NCBI RefSeq assembly: GCF_000002075.1
Contig: NW_004797536.1
Location: forward strand, 64,360-94,359
DNA: 30,000 nt
Reading direction: 5' to 3'
From: Aplysia californica
Lineage: Eukaryota; Mollusca; Gastropoda; Aplysiida; Aplysiidae
The translations under genes and the position numbers were made by a program. Below the pieces are notes generated by a model, which was not told the origin of the DNA, did no database searches, and saw only the letters and a list, made by a program, of their open reading frames with translations. Positions 9,201 through 18,001 of the stretch are shown here, one piece after another. The first letter of the stretch is position 1. Each line of letters opens with the position of its first letter.

Positions 9201-11906
9201 GAGTCGGACACTCCCTGGTCTGCCTGGAGTATCCCCAAAGTTGCCTCCACTGCCATAGAGCATTACAGTAAGAGATCATGTTTTGCTCTCTCTCTCTCTC
9301 TCTCTATCTCTCTCGTAAATGGTCAGCGATGCCAACAGCATGCTGGAACTCAACACTTGCTCAGGGGTCTTTGAAAAGTGCTGAAAGTGGGTTTCTGAAA
9401 TGTCCCAGCACTCAGGTTCTGGCACGATAGATATTGTGCTATGTAGCTCAAAGTTCATTGTTTTTTTTCTAAATTCACGAACAACTCCAGGCTGAGGTCT
9501 GTGATTGGGGGTAATATTTGTTTCCTTTTGGGTGGCCTTGTAATTTTGTAATTTGATTCATTAAGATTCTCCTATGATTTTGGGCTTGAGTGTTTTTTGT
9601 TCATATATCAATGCACGAGCTGTAAGTTTAGAACTCACTTTATTTTTTAATTTCATATTTCCGAAATTGTTATATAACTTCCATTTTCTGTCTACTTGTG
9701 CTATGTCATGGTGGTATTTGGGAAGAGATGCACTTCTGCAGCAGGGAAGGTGACTTGAAGGACAAACAAATTGTTTACTCAAAGTCTCTTCTGCTCCTCC
9801 TAACATAATTGCAGATTTGTGAGCTTGTGCATTTTTTTCTGTTCTGCAGAGTGGAGTCCGTCAGAGAGCAAGGCATACTGCTTGAGCAACGAAGACAAAG
9901 TTGCGACCCGCACTGCTGAGGGTGTTTCCCATGTGCTGTATTCCAGCGAGGCCAGCTTTAAGCAGGACAATACGCTCACCATAAAAATCCTCGACGATGC
10001 TGACAAGTCACCCGGAGACGGGCTCTGTATATCCACGAAGAACAGCGACGTTGAGTTCTTTGGCCAAGAGGAGATTATTTTTGTGAACTTATACGGTATG
10101 TACTGATATGATGTGACTCTTGCTATTGATTTTTATAGTTGTGTTGTTTTTGGACTTATGATCAAGCTGGCATACTTTTCTTTGCATTCCTCTCTTTACC
10201 TGTCCCCGTCGTTTTGTGCAAGAAAAATTTTGAAATTATGCAAACTGAGCCCAAAAATGTGAAATTATATGATTCTGTAAATTTTAACAAAGAATGATAA
10301 AGGAAAATAATGAGAAATTATGCAAAAAATGATCAAATTATGCAGGGTGCGTTGAACCACGGGGACAGTTTTACTGTAGGTTTTGCAAACTTGCAAGTTT
10401 TCTTTCTAGCATGTAGATGATATATCTGATAAATGATATATATATATTCTCTTATGGTTTTGTGAGAGGATGATAAAATTTCAACTTAATAAAGGTTTTT
10501 GCTCTTATGATCTCCTACTGTCAACTCGCAGCTACATATTATATTGCCTGGGTATTTGTTTAGTCTTTGGCACTTCAGGATTAGTTTTTTTTGTAACATG
10601 TTGGGCTTCTGACTATACTCATGCCACCAATAGTGCTGTTTGTGGCTGTTTTACTTGGGAGAGAACAGTGTGATTTGTACAACTTACTTTTGCTGGTGGG
10701 GGGGGGGGGGGGTCGCATGAGTATGAGCCAATTTGGTTCTGCATAGTATTTCCATAGTTCATCACATGTTACTTCAAAACATTAGGGACTGAAAATCTCA
10801 CTGGTGACTAAGAGACGAGGGAATTGTAGCTTCCTGCAGTCTTTTATGATATGGTCAAGGCTACAGATAGGAAGTCCATTGGTGTTTCACTAGAAAAGAA
10901 AATGTTTGCAGTTTTATGATGCTGAATGTGGACGACACTTTGCTTATTTCTCAATATTCGTGTCAGTTAAAATTTCCCCTCGTGTCTGCAAGGTAAAAGA
11001 GCACAATGCCCCTGTTACGCGAACATTACATTATTTTTTTTCCTGCTTCTGTGGCTGGTGTGTGCAGTTTTGCACAAGAACTTCAATCTTGGCCTTGCTG
11101 TAGCGGTAGCGACTGCTGTATCCTTCTGAATTTGTGAGAGAAAAAAATGAAATTGTAGTTGATACACCTTCATCAACACTATTTAGTTAATTTAGGATGT
11201 GCTGTCTGCGTGGTTTTATGCAAAAAAAATTCTTAAATTATGCGATTCTGTTAATTTTAACAAAGAAATGATAAAGGAAAATAATGAGAAATTATGCAAA
11301 AATGATCAAATTTTGCTAAATTATGCGGGGTGCATAAACCATGGGGACAGACTGTGGGCTACTCTTCAACCCTCAGGGCCAACCCTGATTGATAGGCAAA
11401 AAAACATCTCAGAAGATAGATGGAGATACTCAATAGAGAAGCTCCCCTCATGGGAACCGAACTCTTGTGTTCTGCATGGGACAGAAAAAAGCACCAGACC
11501 ATTACACAGCAGTTGCTGGTTTTGAATCATTGAAAGCGAGCAGATGTTAAATGTGGTCACTTTGATATCATAACTACAACTAACATCATCTCTGTTTTTT
11601 TGTCTTGTCTTCACAGGTAGTGTGTATGTGAATGGGCAAGAGATGACCATGAAGCTGCCGGAAATCAGGAAAGGCTCTATAGTTGCTTTTCAGGCGGAAC
11701 TCCTGCCAAACGGCAAGGTCAGGGTCAGTGTGCAGCACGAGGACAAAGAGTTGACCTTTGACTGGAAGATCGAGGTCCCACCTCCCTCTTCTGCTGGACC
11801 AAGTATGCTGCTTGGGATGGGAGCAGGGGAGCCGGCGGAAGACAGGCTAGCTCTGTACTTTGGGATCAAGTTTAGCCAGGAAGAGTGGAAAATAGCTGTA
11901 GATTGA
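6294..11906 (+). CDS. CRLF3: Cytokine receptor-like factor 3 orthologue (7 coding exons, 453 aa)
   Basis: Coding exons are 6294-6401, 6983-7190, 7860-7947, 8428-8605, 9024-9267, 9850-10095 and 11617-11906; together they give 453 codons and a TGA, close to the 442 residues of human CRLF3. All junctions keep frame. Residues about 5-110 are a predicted coiled coil with the family motif KPLEECQALV (human KPLDDCQKLI). Residues about 165-270 form an FN3 domain that includes APVQISEVIEKPGG (human PPVQIEELIEKPGG) and WSAWS at 259-263, the WSXWS signature. The rest matches the CRLF3 C-terminal domain (SVYVNGQEMT against human AVFVNGKEMT, and a tail ending YFGIKFSQEEWKIAV). No signal peptide or membrane segment is seen, so it should be intracellular. 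In vertebrates the protein is linked to signalling and microtubule stability, and in insects to an Epo-responsive protective pathway. The start has A at -3 and lies 20 bases after a splice acceptor, so a 5' noncoding exon is expected. Confidence 0.94.
7191..7859 (+). other. CRLF3: GC-AG intron of CRLF3
   Basis: The second coding exon ends GACGAAG and is followed by GCAAGT, a perfect GC-type donor (AAG|GCAAGT). The next exon begins after TTATTTTAG. Splicing here joins GAA-G to GT-GCA and restores the frame across the conserved KPLEECQ...EGAS region. The nearest GT (four bases on, AA|GTCTTG) is a poorer donor, and using it would add four bases and break the frame. U2-type GC-AG introns are a minor class and their donors usually show exactly this strong consensus. 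Confidence 0.8.
8073..8104. repeat. (GTTT)n microsatellite
   Basis: About eight units of GTTT/TTTG lie in the third intron of CRLF3. Confidence 0.9.
9286..9314. repeat. (CT)n microsatellite
   Basis: A CT dinucleotide run with one interruption starts about 18 bases after the exon 5 donor of CRLF3, placing it inside the intron near the splice site. Confidence 0.9.
10200..10368 (+). mobile_element. MITE, CTGTCCCCG family, copy 1 (169 bp)
   Basis: The ends are inverted: CTGTCCCCGTCG at the left and the complement CCACGGGGACAG at the right. The interior is AT-rich and carries repeated AAATTATGC-type words. It lies in the last CRLF3 intron. The left flank ends TTTAC and the right flank has TTTAC one base out, a possible target duplication, but the exact boundary is unclear. 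It has no coding capacity. It shares its interior with copies at 11202-11350 and 17812-18001. Confidence 0.75.
10698..10712. repeat. Poly-G run (15 G)
   Basis: An uninterrupted run of about 15 G lies in the last CRLF3 intron. A second, 16-base run is at 15046-15061. Both are candidate quadruplex-forming or error-prone assembly sites. Confidence 0.9.
11202..11350 (+). mobile_element. MITE, CTGTCCCCG family, copy 2 (149 bp)
   Basis: Same family and orientation as 10200-10368 and 17812-18001. The left end is diverged (CTGTCTGCGTGGTTTTATGC) while the right end keeps ATGGGGACAG. It lacks the block between the first two AAATTATGC words that the other copies have, which fits a deletion between the internal short repeats. 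It sits about 265 bp upstream of the final CRLF3 coding exon. Confidence 0.72.
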
Positions 11907-11965
11907 GTTGTCGTTTTTTCCTTCTCGGTTAATTTTCCAATTTGTCTCTTTCATTCTTTCACCGT

Positions 11966-12045
11966 TGGTGGTTGATGGGCATTCTGGCGTTGTTTGCTCC
12001 TTCTTTCCTGTCAAAACATCTATTGTCCTTATCTCTCCTTCTTTT
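11966..12045 (-). repeat. Dispersed repeat pair, copy 1
   Basis: This stretch is clearly similar to 14087-14165 (shared GCTCCTTCTTTCCT block and matching sequence on both sides). Read on the minus strand, both copies give a similar peptide in the same frame: GKKEQTTPECPSTT here and GKKEHTTPEHPPTT in the other. It ends against the TTAA of the piggyBac-type MITE at 12055. The source is unknown. Confidence 0.6.
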
Positions 12046-12054
12046 CTTTGTACG

Positions 12055-12303
12055 TTAACCCTATCCGTATGCCCTGGGGTCATTTTATACCCCCGGGGTT
12101 GTGTTCTTCACATTTTAGAATACTTCTAGTGCGAAGATCTCTTGGAAACTTTCAGTATTTCTCAAAAAAATCATTTCGACAGACTGCTGTGCAAAGCGTA
12201 CAGATCAGATTAACGAGTAAATTTCCGCTGTGGAAAGTGGTGGCACAGAGTTCCCCACGTCGTATGGATACTGTAGTAAAACACGACGTACGGATAGTGT
12301 TAA
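12055..12303. mobile_element. piggyBac-type MITE flanked by TTAA
   Basis: A 241-bp body (12059-12299) is bounded by TTAA at 12055-12058 and at 12300-12303, the target duplication typical of piggyBac elements. The terminal inverted repeats are CCCTATCCGTATG on the left and CACTATCCGTACG (complement of the right end), agreeing at 11 of 13 positions. A second copy of the right-end word (CGTCGTATGGATAC) lies just inside, and the left end has a short CCTGGGGT/ACCCCCGGGG hairpin. No transposase is encoded, so it is non-autonomous. It sits in the probable CRLF3 3' UTR. Confidence 0.8.
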
Positions 12304-12329
12304 TATCTAGTAACCTCTCTTACCGTTTA

Positions 12330-12391
12330 CGTAGATAGAAAAGTGAGATTCATCATGTTTCCGTAGATAAAAGTGAGATTGATCAATGTTT
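12330..12391. repeat. Tandem duplication, about 31 bp x 2
   Basis: Two adjacent copies share CGTAGATA, AAAAGTGAGATT and CATGTTT/AATGTTT blocks with a few differences. It begins about 26 bp downstream of the piggyBac-type MITE. Confidence 0.75.
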
Positions 12392-12944
12392 ATATATAGT
12401 TTCAGTGGTTAGAAACATTAAATGACCAAGCTTGACTAGTCAAGACATATATATCAGTGTACTATGTGATAGCTTTTAAAGACTTGTTCCATAACTTTTC
12501 TATGCCCAAACTTTGCCTGATATATATATGTTTTGATGATGAAAGTGTCTTCATAAATATTGTTTTAACTTTCCCTGGTGATGTGGATGCTGAAGGTTCT
12601 GATGTAGACTTAGATAATGTGTACAATATTTCTTTTTCTTTTCTTCAAGCACCTTTCATTGTTTTTCGACGGAGACTGGTCTTGAAACGTGTTATGCGTA
12701 TATATATTTGTGAATTTCATAATGCATCGAGGAGAAAATTTTAAAAACAATATTGTTTCTGGATGAAAAACAGGGATGTCTAACGGTAAATTAGAGTAAG
12801 GACAGTGAATTTTATTAGTTTTCAGCTAATTGATCACGATCTGATCTGTGCAATGGTCACATCTTGGTTTACTCTTAAGTAAAGCTTTTCATTTGTCCAT
12901 AAAATAGAGCCAGAATGTTGTGAACATGGATTGGTTGAGCTCAT

Positions 12945-13028
12945 TACACTCTCTATAATAAAGTTATAATTGAACAGCATTTATATTGCACATTCACTCA
13001 ACAGCAAACTCTGTACGCTCTACAATCT
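12945..13028 (+). repeat. Interspersed repeat, AGCGCA/ACAGCAA family, copy 2
   Basis: Shares the block order of 1191-1310 and 13040-13140: AGCATTTATATTGCACATTC, then CTCAACAGCAAACTCTGT, then CTACAATCTATATT. An AATAAA at 12957-12962 is part of this copy, so it is a doubtful polyadenylation signal. The copy is almost adjacent to copy 3, giving a near-tandem pair. Confidence 0.65.
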
Positions 13029-13039
13029 ATATTCTATAA

Positions 13040-13140
13040 TAAACATTTATAAATGAATAGCATTTGTATAGCGCATCCGCTCAACAGCAAACTCTGTGCG
13101 GCTTTACAATCTTTATTATTAACTCAGCAGTCCCTAGAAC
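13040..13140 (+). repeat. Interspersed repeat, AGCGCA/ACAGCAA family, copy 3
   Basis: The best-preserved copy in the window: AGCATTTGTATAGCGCATCC, CTCAACAGCAAACTCTGTGC, then TTTACAATC and a CTCAGCAGTCCC tail. The AACAGCAAACTCTGT core is identical in copy 2. The CAGCAGTCCC tail is shared with copy 1 but missing from copy 2, so copy 2 is truncated on its 3' side. Confidence 0.65.
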
Positions 13141-13305
13141 ACCCAGAAACATTCTTCGCTTCCATGTACGCTTACAGCGACAGACTTGAGTTATTTCACC
13201 TTCATACTTCATGTCACAAATTGTTGGTGTTTCCTCCTTTCTAGCTCCAGCATGTGTTTTGGTCCCCTCAGTTGTCATCATTTCAACTACCGTACTCAGT
13301 GTTGT

Positions 13306-13347
13306 ACTCTGCCATACGTCACTTGTCGAAATGGTGTATGGCAGAGT
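13306..13347 (+). other. Hairpin with perfect 12-bp stem
   Basis: ACTCTGCCATAC at 13306-13317 is exactly complementary to GTATGGCAGAGT at 13336-13347, with an 18-base loop. It lies in the probable CRLF3 3' UTR and could fold in RNA. It may also be the remains of a small inverted-repeat element. No other copy is seen in the window. Confidence 0.6.
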
Positions 13348-14086
13348 TCTACTCTGTAGCACTCACTTTGTGCTTTACTTACAAGACAAAGGACTCATTG
13401 TATATGGTAGGTTTTTATTTTTCTATTTCTTGTACTGCTCTGTGGACTGATGGCAGTATTGAGAGAATTACAACACGTTGTGAGTTTGAATACATTGATA
13501 TTGTTTTAGTCTTCCTTACTTACTATCTTGCCTCACTTAACAGTTTACTACTGGGAATGGCATATTGGCAGGCCCAATTTGTTTCCAAGTTCATCACCTT
13601 TTTTTTTTCTTCACATTGTGCTGTTATTTAAATTTTTTTAAAAAAATTTCCCAATATGGTAAATGATTCTCATTAAACTGATGTGAGTTTGTTGTCTATG
13701 AGCTTCCCCACTCTTGCTGAAGGATTATTTGCTAAAGCTTTGTTTTTATGTTGGAAAAAAAAAAGAAAGAAATATAATCAAAAGGGGTTTTATGCCACAT
13801 TAATGTTTTTTGAAAAAATTGTTTTTATTACTCCTCGCCTATAACATGACCTTACGTATAATAGGAGGGTATACTTGACTCCAAAATCTGCCCAGTTTAG
13901 TAGGTGACATGAATAATACTGGGTGAGTTTCTGACATGATGCCGAAAGGAGATAAATTTGTCATTTTAAAAATTGCTCGTGTTATAGACGATTGTATGTG
14001 TAAGGTATTCTGGTCTGTGCCTCCACTGTAATATCTCATCAATGTACAACTGCATTGCACCTCTGTAGTTCCCTGTCTTTCTGATG

Positions 14087-14165
14087 TAGGTGGTTGGTGG
14101 GTGCTCGGGTGTTGTATGCTCCTTCTTTCCTATCAAACATATATCGCCCATATCCCTTTTTTGTA
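14087..14165 (-). repeat. Dispersed repeat pair, copy 2
   Basis: Partner of 11966-12045. The shared GCTCCTTCTTTCCTxTCAAA block is flanked by weaker matches. The minus-strand frame through it can be extended to about 60 codons (from 14151 down to 13966), beginning MGDICLIGKKEHTTPEHPPT, but no family is recognised. Confidence 0.6.
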
Positions 14166-14185
14166 TTTGGGAATTTTTGTGTGTG

Positions 14186-14246
14186 TTTGTTACTCTCTTG
14201 TAACTGTTTGTTACTCTCTTGTAACTGTTTGTTACTCTCTTGTAAC
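14186..14246 (+). repeat. 21-bp tandem repeat, about 3 copies
   Basis: The unit TTTGTTACTCTCTTGTAACTG runs three times, the last partial, with no differences in the repeated part. Each unit holds GTTAC and GTAAC, so each can form a small GTTAC/GTAAC hairpin. Confidence 0.95.
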
Positions 14247-14578
14247 ACCTCTAATCTTTGGCACTTATATGACCGAATTGTGTTGCAAGTGCAGTAATAC
14301 TGACTAAAAACAGGTCTTTCTGATGCTGTGCGGGCTCCAGCATTGACAGCTGCTCTTTCTTTGCTGCTGTCGTTCAATGCAGTGCTGAAACTATTGTACT
14401 TGAAAGTTGTGAGAGTGTTTTCATTATAATCGAATTATGTTGCACTGTACTCTGTAAATGAATTGAAAAGCGAAGGGAGAGAGAATTGTAATGTATCTCT
14501 TTGTCTCTTTGTAACCATTTACTCATACTCCGTCTGCTCTTACAATAGACAACCAGATAGTGTTTATATTTCTATTGG

Positions 14579-14647
14579 AATAAATGTTTATTGTGGTACT
14601 GCCTGCAAGATTAGGACTTTCTGTAGAGTTACTGGCCATTGAATAAA
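14579..14647 (+). terminator. CRLF3: Candidate polyadenylation signals for CRLF3
   Basis: AATAAA occurs at 14579-14584, followed by TGTTTATTGTGGT, and again at 14642-14647. These are the first canonical hexamers after the stop that lie outside a recognised repeat and have GT-rich sequence after them. Actual use is not shown. Confidence 0.35.
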
Positions 14648-14660
14648 AACTGCTATGCGC

Positions 14661-17204
14661 TTGTATTAACTACAGTGTATATATATATATATTTTAAAAA
14701 TATATACATGCACCTTTCTCTGTCAGATTTCTCTTAATTTGGCTCTTCAAGTCTCAAAGAGGTTTGCCATAAAGCTTTCTGTGTCTTGTCTGAAATTTTT
14801 TATTTAACTAATATTGTAAAGTTCATCTTATGCTTGCGGTATCAAAGCTACATATTTTCCCAACCCATTTTCAATGGAGCAAGGATGTAGTTTAAGTTGG
14901 TTGGTGATTAATGATTATTTAGTACTGTTGAACTTGTCCAAGATGACCACCCATTGTCGAGGAAAAAATGGTAATTTTAGACAGTTGGATGTCTTGGACA
15001 CTGTCATAATCTAGACTCTATACATATTAGGAAAAAAAAATCCTTGGGGGGGGGGGGGGGGCATGGGGGGAACATGGCAAGTGGTTCATTGTGTAGGTAA
15101 TTGTCTTGGACAGGGTCGTTAGAACAGGTTTGTATGTATGTACCAATATGACACGACAATGTGGTTCTTTTCTTTTTTTTTTGGAGATAATTACGAGGTT
15201 CTTCTCCTGACAGACTAGACTTTGAATCGTCGTTTCTTGTTGCTCCCTAGTCCCAGTGCCCTATTGCGTACAGGCTGCCTTTGTTATATCCCGATGAGCA
15301 CCTTTGTTGCTGCTACTCGTTAACTCTCATGTGATCTCAGCATGTGTAAATATATATGTAGATACATATACTACTCTCTTTTGCCTGCGTTTCTGCACTG
15401 TTGAAGTCAAAGAAAATGATGAAAAATCTATAGCTTTTTGGCCTACCTTGGCTGTCCTTTTACCAGATTTGTACATTTTGATAAGAAGACACTTCACACC
15501 CTTGGTATAATATAATGCTATATTTGTCTTTAAAAGGGTTTGAGGAGCTCTTGTTTGCTACTAATGTTTAGAAAGACATGCAAAATATTTTACAGTGGTT
15601 AGAGTTAGAGGGTACTAGAATCTACATGTACTTGTATTGATAGGTCTTGCTATCCAGGTTTTAAAAAAATATTTTTATTTGGGAGGGGGTCTGTTTGCAA
15701 TTTTCCCGCACCAAATAAATGTTCATTAATGTTTCGATGTGCTTCTTTCTTTTACTCAAACAAAGCACTCTCCTGCAGCTTACTTTTCTGTAAATGAGAA
15801 TGTAGCTTGGGCCATGAGTGTTTTGTCCTCCTTATTGTAAAAGTCAATAAAGATCCCTTCAGATATTCTGTAATTTAATACATCAATGCCTAATGAAATT
15901 CCTACAAAGTTTGACGTTGAAAGTCTTTGTAGCGGCAGGTTTTCTTTCTTTCTAAAATTAATTATTTTTTAAATTTCTGAACTTTTTTGTTTAACCCAGT
16001 ATTTGTTTGGGTGATTTTTCTTTAGCAAACCTGCATTTTTGTGTTTGGCAAATCTTTATGCCTAACTTTTATGTTAAAAAAAGGGGGATCAGGGTTAATG
16101 TTATTCACATTGTAAAATGATGATGCATGTAAAATTCTGTACCGGTACCGTAATTGTAATAAAGGTAACAGTAAAAAGTAACAGGTCAAATGTTATTTTA
16201 ATGATAAGTCTTTCTCAATATAATATGCAAGAAAATTATAGAAAAGCTTAATTGTGACCATGTTTTAAAGGTACTCCTCAGACACTTTCAAATTGAGTGT
16301 AATATTATAATGAGTATGAGAGTACTTTTGACCAAACTGCACAACTGCGATAAGTGTATCTCAAAGTGGTATTAGTCTAATTTTTGCATTGAATGTTTCC
16401 CTGTTTCACGAAAAGGAATGAAAATTGTCAGAGTGGATGGGAAAAAGCTCTCTCAGCCAGGTCTTGTAGTTTTTTCCCTGTTCAGATGGGATTTTTTAAG
16501 AGAATATTTTTCTTCCATACAGTCTGGGGCATTAAAAGAAAAGGCTGGGATGGTAAAAAACTAGATCTAATCATTACCATACGATTTCGGTGATATTTAT
16601 TGTTAGATAATCAATCTTCACCTTTGGATTTTATAGCAACCCTTAGGTACATGTTGTAGTATTTACCTGTCATTTTACGAAATCCTTGAAGAGATTTGCA
16701 CCGGGTATTTGAGAAGTGTGAAAGAATATAGTTTTTTAACTCAATTATGCCACTGCCATGCAGCATTTGCTCTATTTGTAGTCTACTGCCCTCTGTGTAA
16801 AAAAAAAAGGCCAGTATTTGTGGTAGTGTGAGTGAGAATTTTTTTTTCTGTGATGGGTACATCATAAAAGGAAATATGTGGGGTTTTTTTACCCTTTGCT
16901 TGCTAATTGCAACTTCCATCCCCCTTGCAAAGTATAAAAATGGAGCTTGAAGTCTATTGAAGTACGGTACATGTGTTTATTAACCATAAGTTCCCTCATT
17001 AACTATTTTGACTGTTCTCATACATTGTATTCAAAGTTTTGTATTGAGGTCAACAATATTATGTTAAAAATGTAGTAAGATTGAAGAGATCTGTTTAATG
17101 AGACACAAAGTTGTTTGTGTGCCTCATTGCAACTTCAACTTCACACATTTCTAAGAAACTCATCATTACCTGACCCGAGACTGTCTTGGGCTCTTTGAAA
17201 GGAT
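14661..17204. other. Gene-free stretch
   Basis: AT-rich with short open frames only. It contains a 16-base G run (15046-15061), a short AT run near 14676-14705 and AATAAA hexamers at 15714 and 15846. I see no exon, RNA gene or transposon. It may be distal 3' UTR of CRLF3 or intergenic DNA. Confidence 0.5.
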
Positions 17205-17348
17205 TTAACACTTTGCAGTCACACAGCCAGCAGTATAAAATACCCCATCTGGTCACTCTGCCAGGAGAGTGACTGCAACATACTCAGGTGACCGCAACGC
17301 ATAAATTTCAGCGTCGCATTATTACACCAAGTGACTGCAAAATGTTAA
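17205..17348. mobile_element. Second piggyBac-type MITE flanked by TTAA (136-bp body)
   Basis: TTAA at 17205-17208 and 17345-17348 bounds a 136-bp body with inverted ends: CACTTTGCAGTCAC on the left and CATTTTGCAGTCAC (complement of the right end), 13 of 14 matching. The right half carries the end word three times in one direction: GTGACTGCAAC near 17270, GTGACCGCAAC near 17289, and GTGACTGCAAAATG at the terminus. The TIR differs from that of the element at 12055-12303, so it is a separate family. No coding capacity. Confidence 0.82.
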
Positions 17349-17811
17349 AAGCAGCCGTAGTTGTAAAGGGGGTGAAGTTCTCTTGAAAATAAAGTTTTAG
17401 ATAGTGTCTTGAGTCTGATGTGTGATATAAGATGTGCCTGAATGTGTAGCATAGTTGCCTCACAACTGAACATAATTTTTCTTGTCTTCTCTGTCTTGTC
17501 AAGGGTTTTTAATTCAATGTTGAAATTTGAAAACGTATTATATTTACTCTGTTGTGTATTGTATTGTGTCATGTTTTTTTAGCTGTTTTTTTTGTTTGGT
17601 CTGAGGGGGGGTCCTGGGGTATTGTGTTGCTAAAACATTCATCATGTGACCGTGCTTTGAAAAGGGTTTCAATCTTGTGTTTCATCGTACATATTTTTGT
17701 GTTTGATATTGGTACTTTCTGTGTTTCTTTGACAACATTTTCAAAAAGACATGGATGGAAATGGAAAGCATTGATACTGGCTATGGTGGTTGTACTTACT
17801 AGATTACTAGT

Positions 17812-18001
17812 CTGTCCCCGTCGTTTTATGCCAGAAAAATTCTGAAATTATGCAAAATGAGCCCAAAAATGGGAAATTATGCGATTCTGTTTATTTTAAC
17901 ATAGAATGATAATATAAAGTTAAAGGAAAATAATCGGAAATTATGCCAAAAATGATCAAATTTTGCTAAATTATGCGGGGTGCATAAAACCACGGGGACA
18001 G
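17812..18001 (+). mobile_element. MITE, CTGTCCCCG family, copy 3 (190 bp, longest)
   Basis: The most complete copy. The left end CTGTCCCCGTCGTTTTATGC and the complement of the right end CTGTCCCCGTGGTTTTATGC agree at 19 of 20 positions. Both flanks read ACTAGT, so a TA target duplication with a slightly longer terminus (GTCTGTCCCC) is one possible reading, as in Tc1/mariner-type elements. Four AAATTATGC words lie in the same direction near 17845, 17874, 17938 and 17968. No coding capacity. Confidence 0.82.

Larger units (their letters stand above)
11907..14660 (+). other. CRLF3: Probable CRLF3 3' UTR and flank
   Basis: No coding exon is seen after the CRLF3 stop at 11904-11906. AATAAA hexamers occur at 12957-12962 (inside a repeat), 14579-14584 and 14642-14647. 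The pair near 14.6 kb is followed by GT/T-rich sequence and is the most reasonable 3' end, giving a UTR of about 2.7 kb. Further AATAAA sites at 15714-15719 and 15846-15851 could serve longer forms. The stretch is dissected by small repeats that are listed separately. The true polyadenylation site cannot be settled from sequence alone. Confidence 0.4.

Noticed and set aside
8997-9374. 125-codon open frame with its own ATG
   Set aside because: Only 9024-9267 is real; it is CRLF3 exon 5. The ATG lies in the intron before the acceptor and the tail reads through the donor into the CT repeat.
13254-13631. 125-codon plus-strand open frame
   Set aside because: It is low in complexity, rich in Phe/Leu/Ser from T-rich DNA, overlaps a hairpin and lies in the probable 3' UTR. 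No domain or splice support.
14039-14377. 112-codon minus-strand frame with QESNKQL repeats
   Set aside because: The repeats are the 21-bp tandem DNA repeat read as protein; no sign of a gene.
17812-18001. Regularly repeated AAATTATGC words considered as a CRISPR-like array
   Set aside because: The words are 9 bp, spacing is uneven, they lie inside a MITE with inverted ends, and the genome is eukaryotic.
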